From: Bacteroidaceae bacterium
GTDB taxonomy: Bacteria; Bacteroidota; Bacteroidia; Bacteroidales; Bacteroidaceae
Length of the DNA: 32,947 bases
NCBI GenBank assembly: GCA_017455585.1
Contig: JAFSZU010000146.1
Location: 1-32,947, forward strand
Reading direction: 5' to 3'
The notes beneath the pieces are model-generated. The model saw nothing but the letters and a program-made list of their open reading frames with translations, was not told the origin of the DNA and made no database searches. The first letter of the stretch is position 1, and every line of letters starts with the position of its first letter. Positions 1 to 8,700 of the stretch are shown piece after piece. A program made the position numbers and the translations under genes.

Positions 1-131
1 CGGGCACGACGATGAAAGTGGCCTACGACCTGGGCCGCAAGTCCATCGGCATCGACCTCTCAAACGAATACATCAAGTTAGCCAAGCAAAGAATATGTCA
101 AGAGTCAGGGAACTATTTACCTTTTCAGTAG
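1..131 (+). CDS. Site-specific DNA methyltransferase, C-terminal end (partial)
   Basis: The reading frame starting at base 3 is open from the window edge to a TAG at 129-131. It encodes about 42 residues beginning GTTMKVAYDLGRKSIGIDLS and continuing NEYIKLAKQRI. This matches the C-terminal AdoMet-binding motif of beta-class N4-cytosine/N6-adenine methyltransferases, where a G-x-G-T stretch is followed by a helix and then G(I/V)(D/E)ls..Y...a..R. The start and the catalytic (D/N)PPY motif lie outside the window. The last 37 bases overlap the start of the NotI-like nuclease gene, as expected for a translationally coupled type II restriction-modification pair. The target base and recognition site cannot be read from this fragment. 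Confidence 0.8.
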   Translation, partial: GTTMKVAYDLGRKSIGIDLSNEYIKLAKQRICQESGNYLPFQ

Positions 132-940
132 AGCGCGACGACGTGAACTGGAAAAGCCTGCTTCGCAAGCAGCAGTGCCGCTTCTCGGGCAAGCATTGTT
201 TCAAGGTGCGCAAGAGCCAGGCCAACGTTTCCATCGGCACTTGCACCGTCCGCTATGGCGCAGACGAGAAGGATGTCATCATCTGTCCGCACCGGCTGCT
301 CGAACGCAAGCAGATATTTGCCGACTGCCTGCATCTGCTCACCTCACACCAGCCGGGAAACGAGCTGCATCTTGTTCCCGAAGTAGCCATCCCCGGCGGC
401 AGCGTCGTCTACTTCCTTGTCTCCACGGACGCCAACCGCAAGGTGAAAGACTTCGTGGGCATCGAGCTGCAGACGATGGACACCACCGGCACCGTATGGC
501 CAGAACGCGAGCTCGCACTGCAAGAATTGGGACTGAAGAAGAACGTGCCAGAGCCGGAGAAGACATTCGGCATGAACTGGAAGATGACCGCCAAGACCAT
601 CCTCGTACAGCTGCACCACAAGATAGACACCTTCGAGAGCATCAACAAGCACCTCGTACTCATCATTCAGGACCATCTGCTCGACTACATGAAGCGCGAA
701 TTCGATTTCGTTCACGTCAGCCCGCAGCCGCTGATAGGCGACTCTATGCACTTCCACTCCTACCGCCTGCAGAAAGAAGACAAGGACTACATGCTGGTGC
801 TCGACAGCCGTTGCAGCACCGACAGCGCAGGAATCTCCAAGCTCCTTGGTCTGAAAGCCGATGCCAACATCGGTTTCGAGGAAATCGCCAGAATCCTTGA
901 AGGCAAGATTTCCGACTCCACGGTATTCTCTATAGCATAA
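95..940 (+). CDS. NotI-family type II restriction endonuclease
   Basis: This 281-residue protein has the layout of NotI-family nucleases. Four cysteines (C28, C35, C50, and C64 in IICPHRLLE) fit the iron-binding Cys4 site, and a PD-(D/E)XK-like core follows with E124 and Q126 in VGIELQTMDTTGT, the NotI-type ExQ variant. It would cut unmethylated DNA while the overlapping upstream methyltransferase protects the host. The first catalytic Asp is expected in a strand of the form GGSVDYFLV, but the sequence here reads GGSVVYFLV with V105 at that place, so activity is uncertain. The ATG at 95 lies inside the methyltransferase gene. The NotI family assignment comes from recognised motifs, not a search. 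The recognition sequence is unknown and need not be GCGGCCGC. Confidence 0.75.
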   Translation: MSRVRELFTFSVERDDVNWKSLLRKQQCRFSGKHCFKVRKSQANVSIGTCTVRYGADEKDVIICPHRLLERKQIFADCLHLLTSHQPGNELHLVPEVAIPGGSVVYFLVSTDANRKVKDFVGIELQTMDTTGTVWPERELALQELGLKKNVPEPEKTFGMNWKMTAKTILVQLHHKIDTFESINKHLVLIIQDHLLDYMKREFDFVHVSPQPLIGDSMHFHSYRLQKEDKDYMLVLDSRCSTDSAGISKLLGLKADANIGFEEIARILEGKISDSTVFSIA

Positions 941-1014
941 ACATGCCGAGCGATATGAACACATATTCGTAGTGAAAGATAAAACAAATTGTGTGCTACT
1001 ACTTAGACAAGACG

Positions 1015-2334
1015 ATGAAAAAGATTCTGAATTGGGTGCTGGCCGCCACCCTCGTTTGCGGCGCAGGGGTATTCACCGCGTGCAGTAATAACGATGACAA
1101 CCCGGTAGTTGATAATAGTCTTCCCGAAAAGATTGTCGGCAAGTGGATTCACACCGATACCGACGGGGAGGCGGTCACGACTGACATGAAGTCGGTCTAT
1201 ACCTTCACGAAGAACGGCTCCGCGCTGGAAGGCTTCTACAGCATGTCGATGACGGAGAGCGGCGTGTGGGCCTACAATCAACAGACCGACGTGGCCATCA
1301 GCGGCAACGTCATCACGATGACATCGCTCCTCGACGACGGACAGGCGTCGGTGGTAGAACTGACCGACGTCACCGTCAGCGGCGACGACCTGCGCTTCAC
1401 CGCCAAGACCACGCTCTCGAAGGACGGACAGGTGACGGCCACCTACGGTCCTCGCCAGGAGCACTTCACTCGTGCCGAGGCCGACTACACCGAGGCCGTC
1501 GTGGGTCTCTGGGAGATAACCTTCACCAGCGACGACCCTGAGTACGACTCTTCTGAGCCTTACCGCGAACTGTACCGCAGCGACGGCACCGCCAGCTTCT
1601 ACGACCTCATCGACGGGCAGTGGGTGGAAGAGGAAACGACCTACAGCGAATACTTCGCCGACGGCCCCCTGGTCTGCTTCTGCGGGCAGAAGCCGGGGCA
1701 GGAAGGACGGCGCGAGAACTGGGAAATCCTCTCCTGCACGGGCAACGAGATGGTCAACAAAGCCTTCCACCAGCGTGCCGACGGCTCCACCTACACCATC
1801 ACCGCCCACCTGAAGAAGGTGGAATGGGGCGTCACGCCGAGCCAGAGCCGCGTGGGCTATTCCGCCTGGGAGACGCAGGTCAGCTACACCCACTGCGACC
1901 CGCTGCCCAAGACGGGGAAGCCCGAACTGGTCAGCGGCACGTGGGAGATGAACGACGGCATCCTGCAGCACACGGCATGTGAGCAGGCCCCGCTGGCCAT
2001 CTGCAACTATGTCATCCCCTCCGACCACTACACCATCCAGTGCACCGCCCGCAAGGACGGCGGCCCGGAGGGGTTCATCATCGTCTTTAACTATGTGGAT
2101 GCGCAGCACTACTGCTGGCTGAACATCGGCTGCGAGGGCAACACGCAGCACGCCATCGAGCAGACGAGCGGCGACAGCAGAATACAGACGGCCGTGCGCC
2201 CCGGCAGCGTGGAGACAGGGAAATGGTATGACGTGCGACTGACCCTGGCCGGCGACACCGTCAAGGCCTGGCTCGACGATGCCCTCTTGTTCGACGAAGT
2301 GCTCAAACAAACAGAAGAGGTGAAAAGGTACTAA
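1015..2334 (+). CDS. Secreted lipoprotein with concanavalin-like C-terminal domain
   Basis: The frame is open from a GTG at 991, but the ATG at 1015 begins a proper lipoprotein signal (MKKILNWVLAA..., lipobox FTAC with Cys at about residue 24), so 1015 is preferred and gives 439 residues. Residues about 35-270 contain two segments of the type GKW..., VGLWEITF..., resembling lipocalin-like domains common in Bacteroidales lipoproteins. The C-terminal part from about 300 (GTWEMNDGILQHT, GPEGFIIVFNY, GNTQHAIEQ, GKWYDVRLTLAGDTVKAWLD) resembles the concanavalin/LamG-type module found in GH51 arabinofuranosidases. No catalytic module is attached. It probably sits on the outer membrane and binds a glycan, which is inference. 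It is the first gene of a five-gene + strand run. Confidence 0.7.
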   Translation: MKKILNWVLAATLVCGAGVFTACSNNDDNPVVDNSLPEKIVGKWIHTDTDGEAVTTDMKSVYTFTKNGSALEGFYSMSMTESGVWAYNQQTDVAISGNVITMTSLLDDGQASVVELTDVTVSGDDLRFTAKTTLSKDGQVTATYGPRQEHFTRAEADYTEAVVGLWEITFTSDDPEYDSSEPYRELYRSDGTASFYDLIDGQWVEEETTYSEYFADGPLVCFCGQKPGQEGRRENWEILSCTGNEMVNKAFHQRADGSTYTITAHLKKVEWGVTPSQSRVGYSAWETQVSYTHCDPLPKTGKPELVSGTWEMNDGILQHTACEQAPLAICNYVIPSDHYTIQCTARKDGGPEGFIIVFNYVDAQHYCWLNIGCEGNTQHAIEQTSGDSRIQTAVRPGSVETGKWYDVRLTLAGDTVKAWLDDALLFDEVLKQTEEVKRY

Positions 2335-2363
2335 TATCATTAACATAAAGTAATATCAAACGT

Positions 2364-2972
2364 ATGAAAAAGCAAATGAAGTGGATGATTGCCGCCATCC
2401 GGCCCTTGGTGCTCACCATGGCCTTCTGCGGCACAAGTATGAGCGCACAGGCTCAGAATGACGACATCAAGCACGAGATCGGCATCAGCTACGGCGGCCC
2501 GGCCACTACCTACTGGGCTCGCATCGGCACCGCCATCGGCACCGCACTGTATGGTGCCAAATACGAGAACACCTCGTATTTCGGCTCGCTGTCGGCCGAA
2601 TATTTCTATCACCCGGAGCCCTCGGTGGGCATCGGTGGCATCCTGTGCTATTCCCAGGACAATGACGATATCAACTATGCCGGTTCCATTGGTGACCGCA
2701 CCACGCGCTACTTCACCGTCATGCCCGCCATCAAGTGGGAATATCTGCGCCGTGATTATTTCGGCATGTACCTGAAGGCCGCTGCCGGCTACACGCTTCA
2801 GCGCATCAACGAGACCTACAAGGGACAGGACGAGAGCACCACCGACGGCATATTCAACGTGCAGTTCTCGCTGCTCGGCATGGAAGCCGGCAGTCAGCAC
2901 ATCAGGGCCTTTATCGAACTGGGCTTCGGCGAGCAGGGTATTGCCCTGGCCGGCCTGCGCTATAAGTTTTGA
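2364..2972 (+). CDS. Small outer-membrane beta-barrel protein
   Basis: The 202-residue product has a cleavable signal peptide ending near SAQAQ (about residue 31). Alternating hydrophobic/polar strands rich in Tyr, Phe and Gly follow, and the protein ends in LAGLRYKF with a terminal Phe, the usual C-terminal signature of Gram-negative outer-membrane barrels. The length fits an 8-strand OmpX/OmpA-like barrel with no periplasmic domain. It lies 29 bases after the lipoprotein gene and 33 bases before the hydrolase gene, so co-transcription is likely. The specific ligand or function is not evident. An uncharacterised outer-membrane barrel is the safest call. Confidence 0.65.
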   Translation: MKKQMKWMIAAIRPLVLTMAFCGTSMSAQAQNDDIKHEIGISYGGPATTYWARIGTAIGTALYGAKYENTSYFGSLSAEYFYHPEPSVGIGGILCYSQDNDDINYAGSIGDRTTRYFTVMPAIKWEYLRRDYFGMYLKAAAGYTLQRINETYKGQDESTTDGIFNVQFSLLGMEAGSQHIRAFIELGFGEQGIALAGLRYKF

Positions 2973-3005
2973 GAAATGAGAAATTAAAAATAAGAACAGA
3001 AGACA

Positions 3006-4247
3006 ATGAAACAGTTTAAACTAATGATGATGGCTGCCATCTTGTTGACGGCAGCATGTACCGACCAGACCGACAGCCCCCTCCAGCCTTCAGCGCCGGA
3101 GGAGAACAAGGCTCGAATCACCGAGACCATCCGCTATGAGACGGAGAAAACGACGGCGTACAACTTTGAGTACCCTTCCACCGACCCCTACGGCAAGCCC
3201 TGCACCCTCTCGGGCACCATCACCATCGGCGATGAGGTGACCACCGCAGCGCCAGCCCGAGGCATGGTGCTCTACAACCACTTCACCGTCTATCGTGCCG
3301 ACCAGTGCCCTTCGAAGGGCGATCTCGCTGTGCAGAAGATGATTACGGGCAGCGGACTCATCACCGTCTCTGCCGACTACTATGGTTTCGGCATCACCGA
3401 GGACAAGCAGCAGGCCTACTGCATCTCTGCCGTCAATGCCCAGGCCAGTGTCGATGCCCTGCTCTCGGCCCGCGAACTGCTGAAAGGGATGGGCTACTCA
3501 TGGGATGACATCCTCTTCAACGCTGGCTATTCACAGGGCGGACAGACCTCGATGGCAGTACTGAAACTGGTCACGGAGAGGTATCCCGATATCCACTTCA
3601 CCTACACCTTCGCAGGTGGCGGTTCCTACGACATCCCCGAGACCTACCGGCAGTCCATACAGTCGGGTGAGACGGCCATGCCATCGACCGTCATCAGCGT
3701 GCTGCTGGCCTATGACGAGTATTTCCAGTTGGGCATCCCCCGCTCCGACATCTTCCGCGAGCCGACACTCAGTCACCTCGACGAGTGGGTGCTCAGCAAG
3801 AAGTACACCCGCGAGGAGATTGACGAAAGGGTGGGTTCCGGTGCCATCTCCGCCTTTGCCACCGACGACCTGCTCAATATGGAGTCCGACCTCTCGAAGC
3901 GCTATATGACAGCCCTCGACCGGGACAACCTGAGCAAGGGCTGGAAGGTGCGTGAGGGTGAAAAGATCATTCTGGTTCACAATTTGGCCGATGGTGCCGT
4001 GCCGGTGGCAAACACCGAGGCCATGTACAATTTCTTCGTAGAGCAGGGGCTGAACGTGTCGAGAACCAAGGCCGATAATCCCGACATCTACGTCCGCATC
4101 GAGAACTGGGGGGCCATCTCTGCCAAGATGCCTGCCCACGAGACGGGTGCGCTGTTTTTCGTAACCGAAGCCGTGCTGAAGGTGTGCGAGGTCCTCGGCA
4201 TCAAGCTGTGGTTCACCATCACACCTGAGATGCTGGAGGGAATGTAG
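3006..4247 (+). CDS. Lipoprotein alpha/beta hydrolase (secretory lipase/esterase-like)
   Basis: This 413-residue protein carries a lipoprotein signal (LLTAAC, Cys18). The hydrolase fold contains the nucleophile elbow GYSQGG with Ser176, a candidate acid Asp329 in HNLADGAVP and a candidate His378 in PAHETGALFF. The three are in the order and spacing of a Ser-Asp-His triad. The region around 110-130 (GLITVSADYYGFG) matches the strand preceding the oxyanion region in secretory lipases and related peptidases. Being lipid-anchored, it should act at the periplasmic or outer face of the envelope on an ester or amide substrate that cannot be named from sequence. It is in the middle of the five-gene envelope run, 24 bases before the LolA-like gene. 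Confidence 0.75.
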   Translation: MKQFKLMMMAAILLTAACTDQTDSPLQPSAPEENKARITETIRYETEKTTAYNFEYPSTDPYGKPCTLSGTITIGDEVTTAAPARGMVLYNHFTVYRADQCPSKGDLAVQKMITGSGLITVSADYYGFGITEDKQQAYCISAVNAQASVDALLSARELLKGMGYSWDDILFNAGYSQGGQTSMAVLKLVTERYPDIHFTYTFAGGGSYDIPETYRQSIQSGETAMPSTVISVLLAYDEYFQLGIPRSDIFREPTLSHLDEWVLSKKYTREEIDERVGSGAISAFATDDLLNMESDLSKRYMTALDRDNLSKGWKVREGEKIILVHNLADGAVPVANTEAMYNFFVEQGLNVSRTKADNPDIYVRIENWGAISAKMPAHETGALFFVTEAVLKVCEVLGIKLWFTITPEMLEGM

Positions 4248-4271
4248 GTAATCAATTTCTTATAAGACATA

Positions 4272-4940
4272 ATGATGGAAATGAAACATTGGATGATGGC
4301 CGCCGTCCTGACACTGTGCGGCTGGGTGAGTGCGCTGGCGCAGATAGACCCGCAGGTGACGGAGATCATGCGGAAGTGCGAGAAAGTCATGTCAAATCCC
4401 GACGGCCTGGAGATGACGATGTCTGTTGAAGCACGCATGGTGATAAAACTAACGGGTATGACAGCAACTGTGTTCGAGAAAAACGAAAAGTCGAAAGCCA
4501 CCATGGTCATGAAGGTACTGGGCAGGGAAGTCAGGACGGAGGAGGGCTTCGACGGGACGCAAGAATGGAGTTACCGGCATATCGACCTCAAGAAGAAAGG
4601 CAAGGAGATCAAGGATACCCTCACCATCAAGACAACAACCAAGAAGTCGGAAAGCGACTATGACATCGATTTCGGTGTTGACAAAGAATACAAGACCGCC
4701 ACGATGAAACTTAGTGGACAGTACTATGAGTTGACATTCACGGATCCCATCAAAAAGGACGACCCCAAGAAGATGGTGGTGAAGATCGACAAGGACACGT
4801 ACTATTTCCGCGAGATGAAGGCTAAACAGGGCGGCATGTCGATGACCATGACAGTGACCAAAATTAGGTTTGGCGTGAGCGACGATGTCTTCAAGTTCGA
4901 TCCTAAGAACTATCCCAATGCAGTCATTGTAAGAAAATAG
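4272..4940 (+). CDS. LolA-like periplasmic protein
   Basis: The product has 222 residues. A signal peptide ends near ALAQ (about residue 24), followed by PQVTEIMRKCEKVMSNPDGLEM, which resembles the start of LolA-type carrier domains. The C-terminus VFKFDPKNYPNAVIVRK resembles the conserved LolA-like ending in Bacteroidetes, and the middle is predicted to be mostly beta (KTATMKLSGQYYELTFTDP). LolA-fold proteins shuttle lipoproteins or bind lipids in the periplasm. This one is adjacent to a lipoprotein hydrolase and a barrel gene, so it may serve that cluster rather than be the housekeeping LolA. The substrate is not known. The next gene starts 4 bases after its stop. Confidence 0.65.
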   Translation: MMEMKHWMMAAVLTLCGWVSALAQIDPQVTEIMRKCEKVMSNPDGLEMTMSVEARMVIKLTGMTATVFEKNEKSKATMVMKVLGREVRTEEGFDGTQEWSYRHIDLKKKGKEIKDTLTIKTTTKKSESDYDIDFGVDKEYKTATMKLSGQYYELTFTDPIKKDDPKKMVVKIDKDTYYFREMKAKQGGMSMTMTVTKIRFGVSDDVFKFDPKNYPNAVIVRK

Positions 4941-4944
4941 AGTT

Positions 4945-5709
4945 ATGGTTGCAAGAGTAAAGAACTTGAAGATGGGCAGCATCATGAAGCAGTTTCTGCT
5001 GTCGCTGGTGGCCACCACCATCTCCATCGTGCTCACCTTCGGCACCGCCGCGTGGCTCGACGGCAAGAAGAAGGACGAGGCCCGGCGCGAGATGGTGATG
5101 ATGATACTCTATGACTTGGCTGGCAGCATCGAGCAGGTGGAGCAGACCGATTCTGTGTTACGCTGTGGATTCGAGCATCAGGTGGCTCTGGCAGAGAATC
5201 CAGACCTGCTCAGGCAGCAGCCCTGGCTCTTTGCGCAGATACTGCCATACGTGCAATTCAAATACTCCAATACCGTGGAGCGCATCTTCTCGTCGAACAT
5301 CGAGACCATCAACACCCTCGGCAATGTGCTCTTTGCAGAGAATGTTTCGTCCATCTACTTGCTGCGCAACACCTATAAAGATCTTGTATGCGACAAGTTC
5401 ATGACAGACACACAGGATGGGATGGGCCTGGTCAATTACGAGCAGGTGATGAACCTCAATTTCTGGGGCGATTACATCCTGATGGGAGGTGCAATGCTCG
5501 GCGAGATGAAAGAGAAGTTCACCCAGTGCCAGCAGATGATGGACGTGAGCGATGCCGACCTCGCCATCTACCGCCAGAAGCGCGAGGAGATGGAGAAGAC
5601 CTCAGCTGCAGACAGCACCTTGAATGCGCTGCAGAAAGAGATGCTCCAAGGCAGTAAGCGGCTGCAGAAAGCACTGGAGAAAGGTAAGAAACAAGCAGAT
5701 AACAAATAG
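4945..5709 (+). CDS. Single-span membrane protein of unknown function
   Basis: I do not recognise a family. The frame gives 254 residues from ATG 4945, but internal ATGs at 4972 and 4984 place the hydrophobic segment (MKQFLLSLVATTISIVLTFG...) more naturally at the N-terminus. One membrane helix is followed by a basic patch (DGKKKDEARREM) and a mainly helical domain. The last 50 residues are rich in Lys, Glu and Gln (QKREEMEKT...KRLQKALEKGKKQ), suggesting a coiled coil. It follows the LolA-like gene by 4 bases, so it very likely belongs to the same transcript. Its stop at 5707-5709 is only 10 bases from the convergent GH2 gene. Confidence 0.6.
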   Translation: MVARVKNLKMGSIMKQFLLSLVATTISIVLTFGTAAWLDGKKKDEARREMVMMILYDLAGSIEQVEQTDSVLRCGFEHQVALAENPDLLRQQPWLFAQILPYVQFKYSNTVERIFSSNIETINTLGNVLFAENVSSIYLLRNTYKDLVCDKFMTDTQDGMGLVNYEQVMNLNFWGDYILMGGAMLGEMKEKFTQCQQMMDVSDADLAIYRQKREEMEKTSAADSTLNALQKEMLQGSKRLQKALEKGKKQADNK

Positions 5710-5719
5710 ACCGGTGACA

Positions 5720-8700
5720 CTATAGATGGGTCACTTCCACGACGGGTTGTTGGCCGCGGGCGTCCTGTTGCTGCCAGGTGATGGTGACGGTGCGCTGTTC
5801 GCCGGGCATGAGGGTGAGGTAGTTATCGCTGTAGGTGGCGGGCAGGATCTGCTGGCCGTCTGTTCCCTTCAGGTTCAGGCGCAGGAAGACGGCGGGTGTC
5901 TTGCCGGTGTTCCTGAGCGTCACGGTGGCCTGCTGGCCGCTGACTTTCACTTGTTGTTGCAGTTGTGGTGCGGGCAGTGAGAGCAGCGCACGGTAGTCCT
6001 CGCCTTGCGGAAGTCCTTGATTCCCATCGCCTTGCGGTAGTCCCTCGGTCGAGGACTTCTCCTCGCACCCCATGATGTAGAGATTCTCTGAGATGATATC
6101 TTTCCCTTTGTAGAGCTGTAGCCGCAGGAAGGAGGCGAGGGCTCTTTTCTGTTCCTTCCGTTCGTTTCCTGTTTTTCCCATTGTTGAGAGCTTCAGCCAG
6201 GCCACGGTGCTGTCATCGGTGCTGGCGAGGCGTGCTCGCTGCTGCCCCACGCGTTTGCCGTTCAGGTCAAAGACGGTGGCTACGGCGGTGAGGGCGGTCT
6301 GGTCGCCGGCCGAGTGGTTCACTATTTCTATGCTGTCTGTGAGGGCGTTGTACTGGATGTGCAGTGGCTCGCAGGCTTTTTTGCATCCGAAGTAGGCGGC
6401 CGTGGGGTCGAAGTAATAGTCGTAGGTCTGCCATACCATGGACGGCCAGCAGGGGTGTGTCATCCACAGCAGCAGTCCGGCGCGGCTGCGGCTGGTGGAC
6501 TCGAACATGGCACGGTAGCCGTTGTAGTTGATGAGCTGTGCGCGGCGGCAGAACTCCTCGGCCGTGGCGGACTGTCCGAAGCCTGTCTCCACGAGGCGGT
6601 TGAAGTCCGAGGCACGTTGTGCTCCCTCGAGCGTGTAGTCATGCTGTCCCCACTGTCGGCTCTGCGGCCAGAGGGCATCGGGGGCGATGGTTCGCTGGAG
6701 ACTCTCGATGTTCATCACGTTGGGCATGCCGCGTTCGGAATGGATCTTGCCGCTCTGGTTCAGGAAGTACTCGCGGGCGGGCAGGGCACGGTAGGGTCCT
6801 TCGCCGCTGACACCCTGGCGTGAGGAGTGCGAGATGTACTCCATGCCGGGGGCCAGCTGGTGCACGTATTGGCGCAGCTTACGGTCGAGGCCCTCGGGCG
6901 GGAATCCCTCGTTGCGCCCGCAGTAGAGGCCTATGCTGGCGTGGGAGCGCATGCGGCGGGTATAGTCGTGGGCGACAGCGAGGAAGAGCTGGTCATCGTA
7001 TGGGTCTGGTCCGTCGGCGGGATTGGCCAGCCAGAAGTCCTGCCAGATCATGATGCCGTGTCGGTCACAGGCTTCGTAGAAAGCCTCGTCGCCAATCTGC
7101 CCCACCCAGTTGCGAATCATGGTGAAGTGCATGTCGCGGTGGTAGCCTACGGCGATGTCATACTCGCGGGAGCGGTAGAGCAGGTTGTGCTCGTCGAATC
7201 CCCAGTTGCCGCCCAGGGGGATGAAGCGGCGCCCGTTGACATAGATGCGCAGGGAGTCGCCGATGCCCTCGTAGCGCATCTCGCGGAGACCGGCGCGGTA
7301 GGTGAGTTGGGGGTTGAGGGTTGAGGGTTGGGGGTTGAGGGTTGAGGGTTCTTGAGGTGTCAAGCGTCCCTGCGGGCCGAGCGGAGAGTTGAGGGGTGTG
7401 AATGTATAGCCCGCATCGTAGAGGTAAGGCTCGCCATAGCCGTTGGGCCACCAGAGGCGGAAGCCGCTGCCGGTGAGTTGCGGGAACTGTTCAGGCGCGA
7501 AGGTGACTTCCTGCTCGGTGAGGGCCGGCAGGGTGACGGTCTGCTCGAAGCGCACGTCGCCGATATAGCCGCTCAGGATGCCGCGGACAGCTTCACCCGT
7601 GTTGTTGCGCAGGAACACAGAGGGCCGGACGCTGGCGGTCTTGCCATCGTCCAGCAGCGTGGTCTGCACGTAGGGGTCGGAGACGGTGACGGGCCCTGTA
7701 GCAGTCAGATAGACCTCGTTCCAGATGCCTGCCTGGCGACCGCGCACGGTGGTGATCCAGTCCCATCCCACCGCGGCGTGGAACGTCGGGTTGTCGGCAC
7801 CCAGGATGCCGCCGTTGTACTGTGTGGTCTTCTCGTCCTTCTCCTTGACGGCGGCGAAGTGTTCGTTGCAGCATATCTCCACGGCCAGGTAGTTGCGCCC
7901 TTTGCGCAGCAGCCCCGTGACGTTGAAGCGGCCCCGCATGAATGCGCCCTCGATGCGACCCAGCCGCTGGCCGTTGAGGAAGACGTTGGCCTTCCAGTTG
8001 ATGCCGTCGAAGTGTAGCCACTGTACCTGTCCTTCAGGCAGTTGGACAACCTCAAATTCATCGCGATACCAGAAGTTGCTGCGGAAGAATGACTCGGAGA
8101 TCTGATCCACGTCGTCGGCGTAGTTGGGGTTGGGCACGGCACCGATATTGATGTACGAGGAGAGCACCGTTCCGGGCACGGTGGCCACCACCCAGTTCCG
8201 CGCGTCGAAGTCGGCCGAGGCAATCTGCTCGCCGGTGGCTGTCACCTCCGAGGCCCGTTGCAGGAGCCATCCGCCGCCGCTCAGTTCATAGCGTCCCTGA
8301 CGGACACCGGCCACGGTGTGAGGCGTATAGACCACCTGTCGGGGAGAGAGGATCTCCATCTCGCGCAGGGCGTAGTAGCCTGCGTCGCCCGGTTCCTGCA
8401 ACAGCAGACGCACATAACGCCCCTCGGCCTTCACCCTCTCGGTAGCGATGTCGGCCACGGTGGTCCACGTCTGCGCGTCGTCGGACACCTGAATCTGTCC
8501 GCGTCGCGGAGCCTGACACCAGTGGAGTCGCACCTGCTCGATGGGCAACCGCTGTCCTAGGTCGGCATAGAGCCACTGCTGTCCGCCGCCGTTGCTCATC
8601 CACAGGCTGGTGAACTGCTGCGAGGGCAGCAGCTCCACCGCGTCGTTGCGGGCATCCTTGAACAGCAGCTCGCGGATGTCCCAGTGGGCGGCACCGTCCA

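Noticed and set aside
1003-2346. Long antisense ORF of 447 codons over the lipoprotein gene
   Set aside because: It mirrors the coding strand, lacks recognisable domains or signal, and long antisense frames are expected in GC-rich genes.
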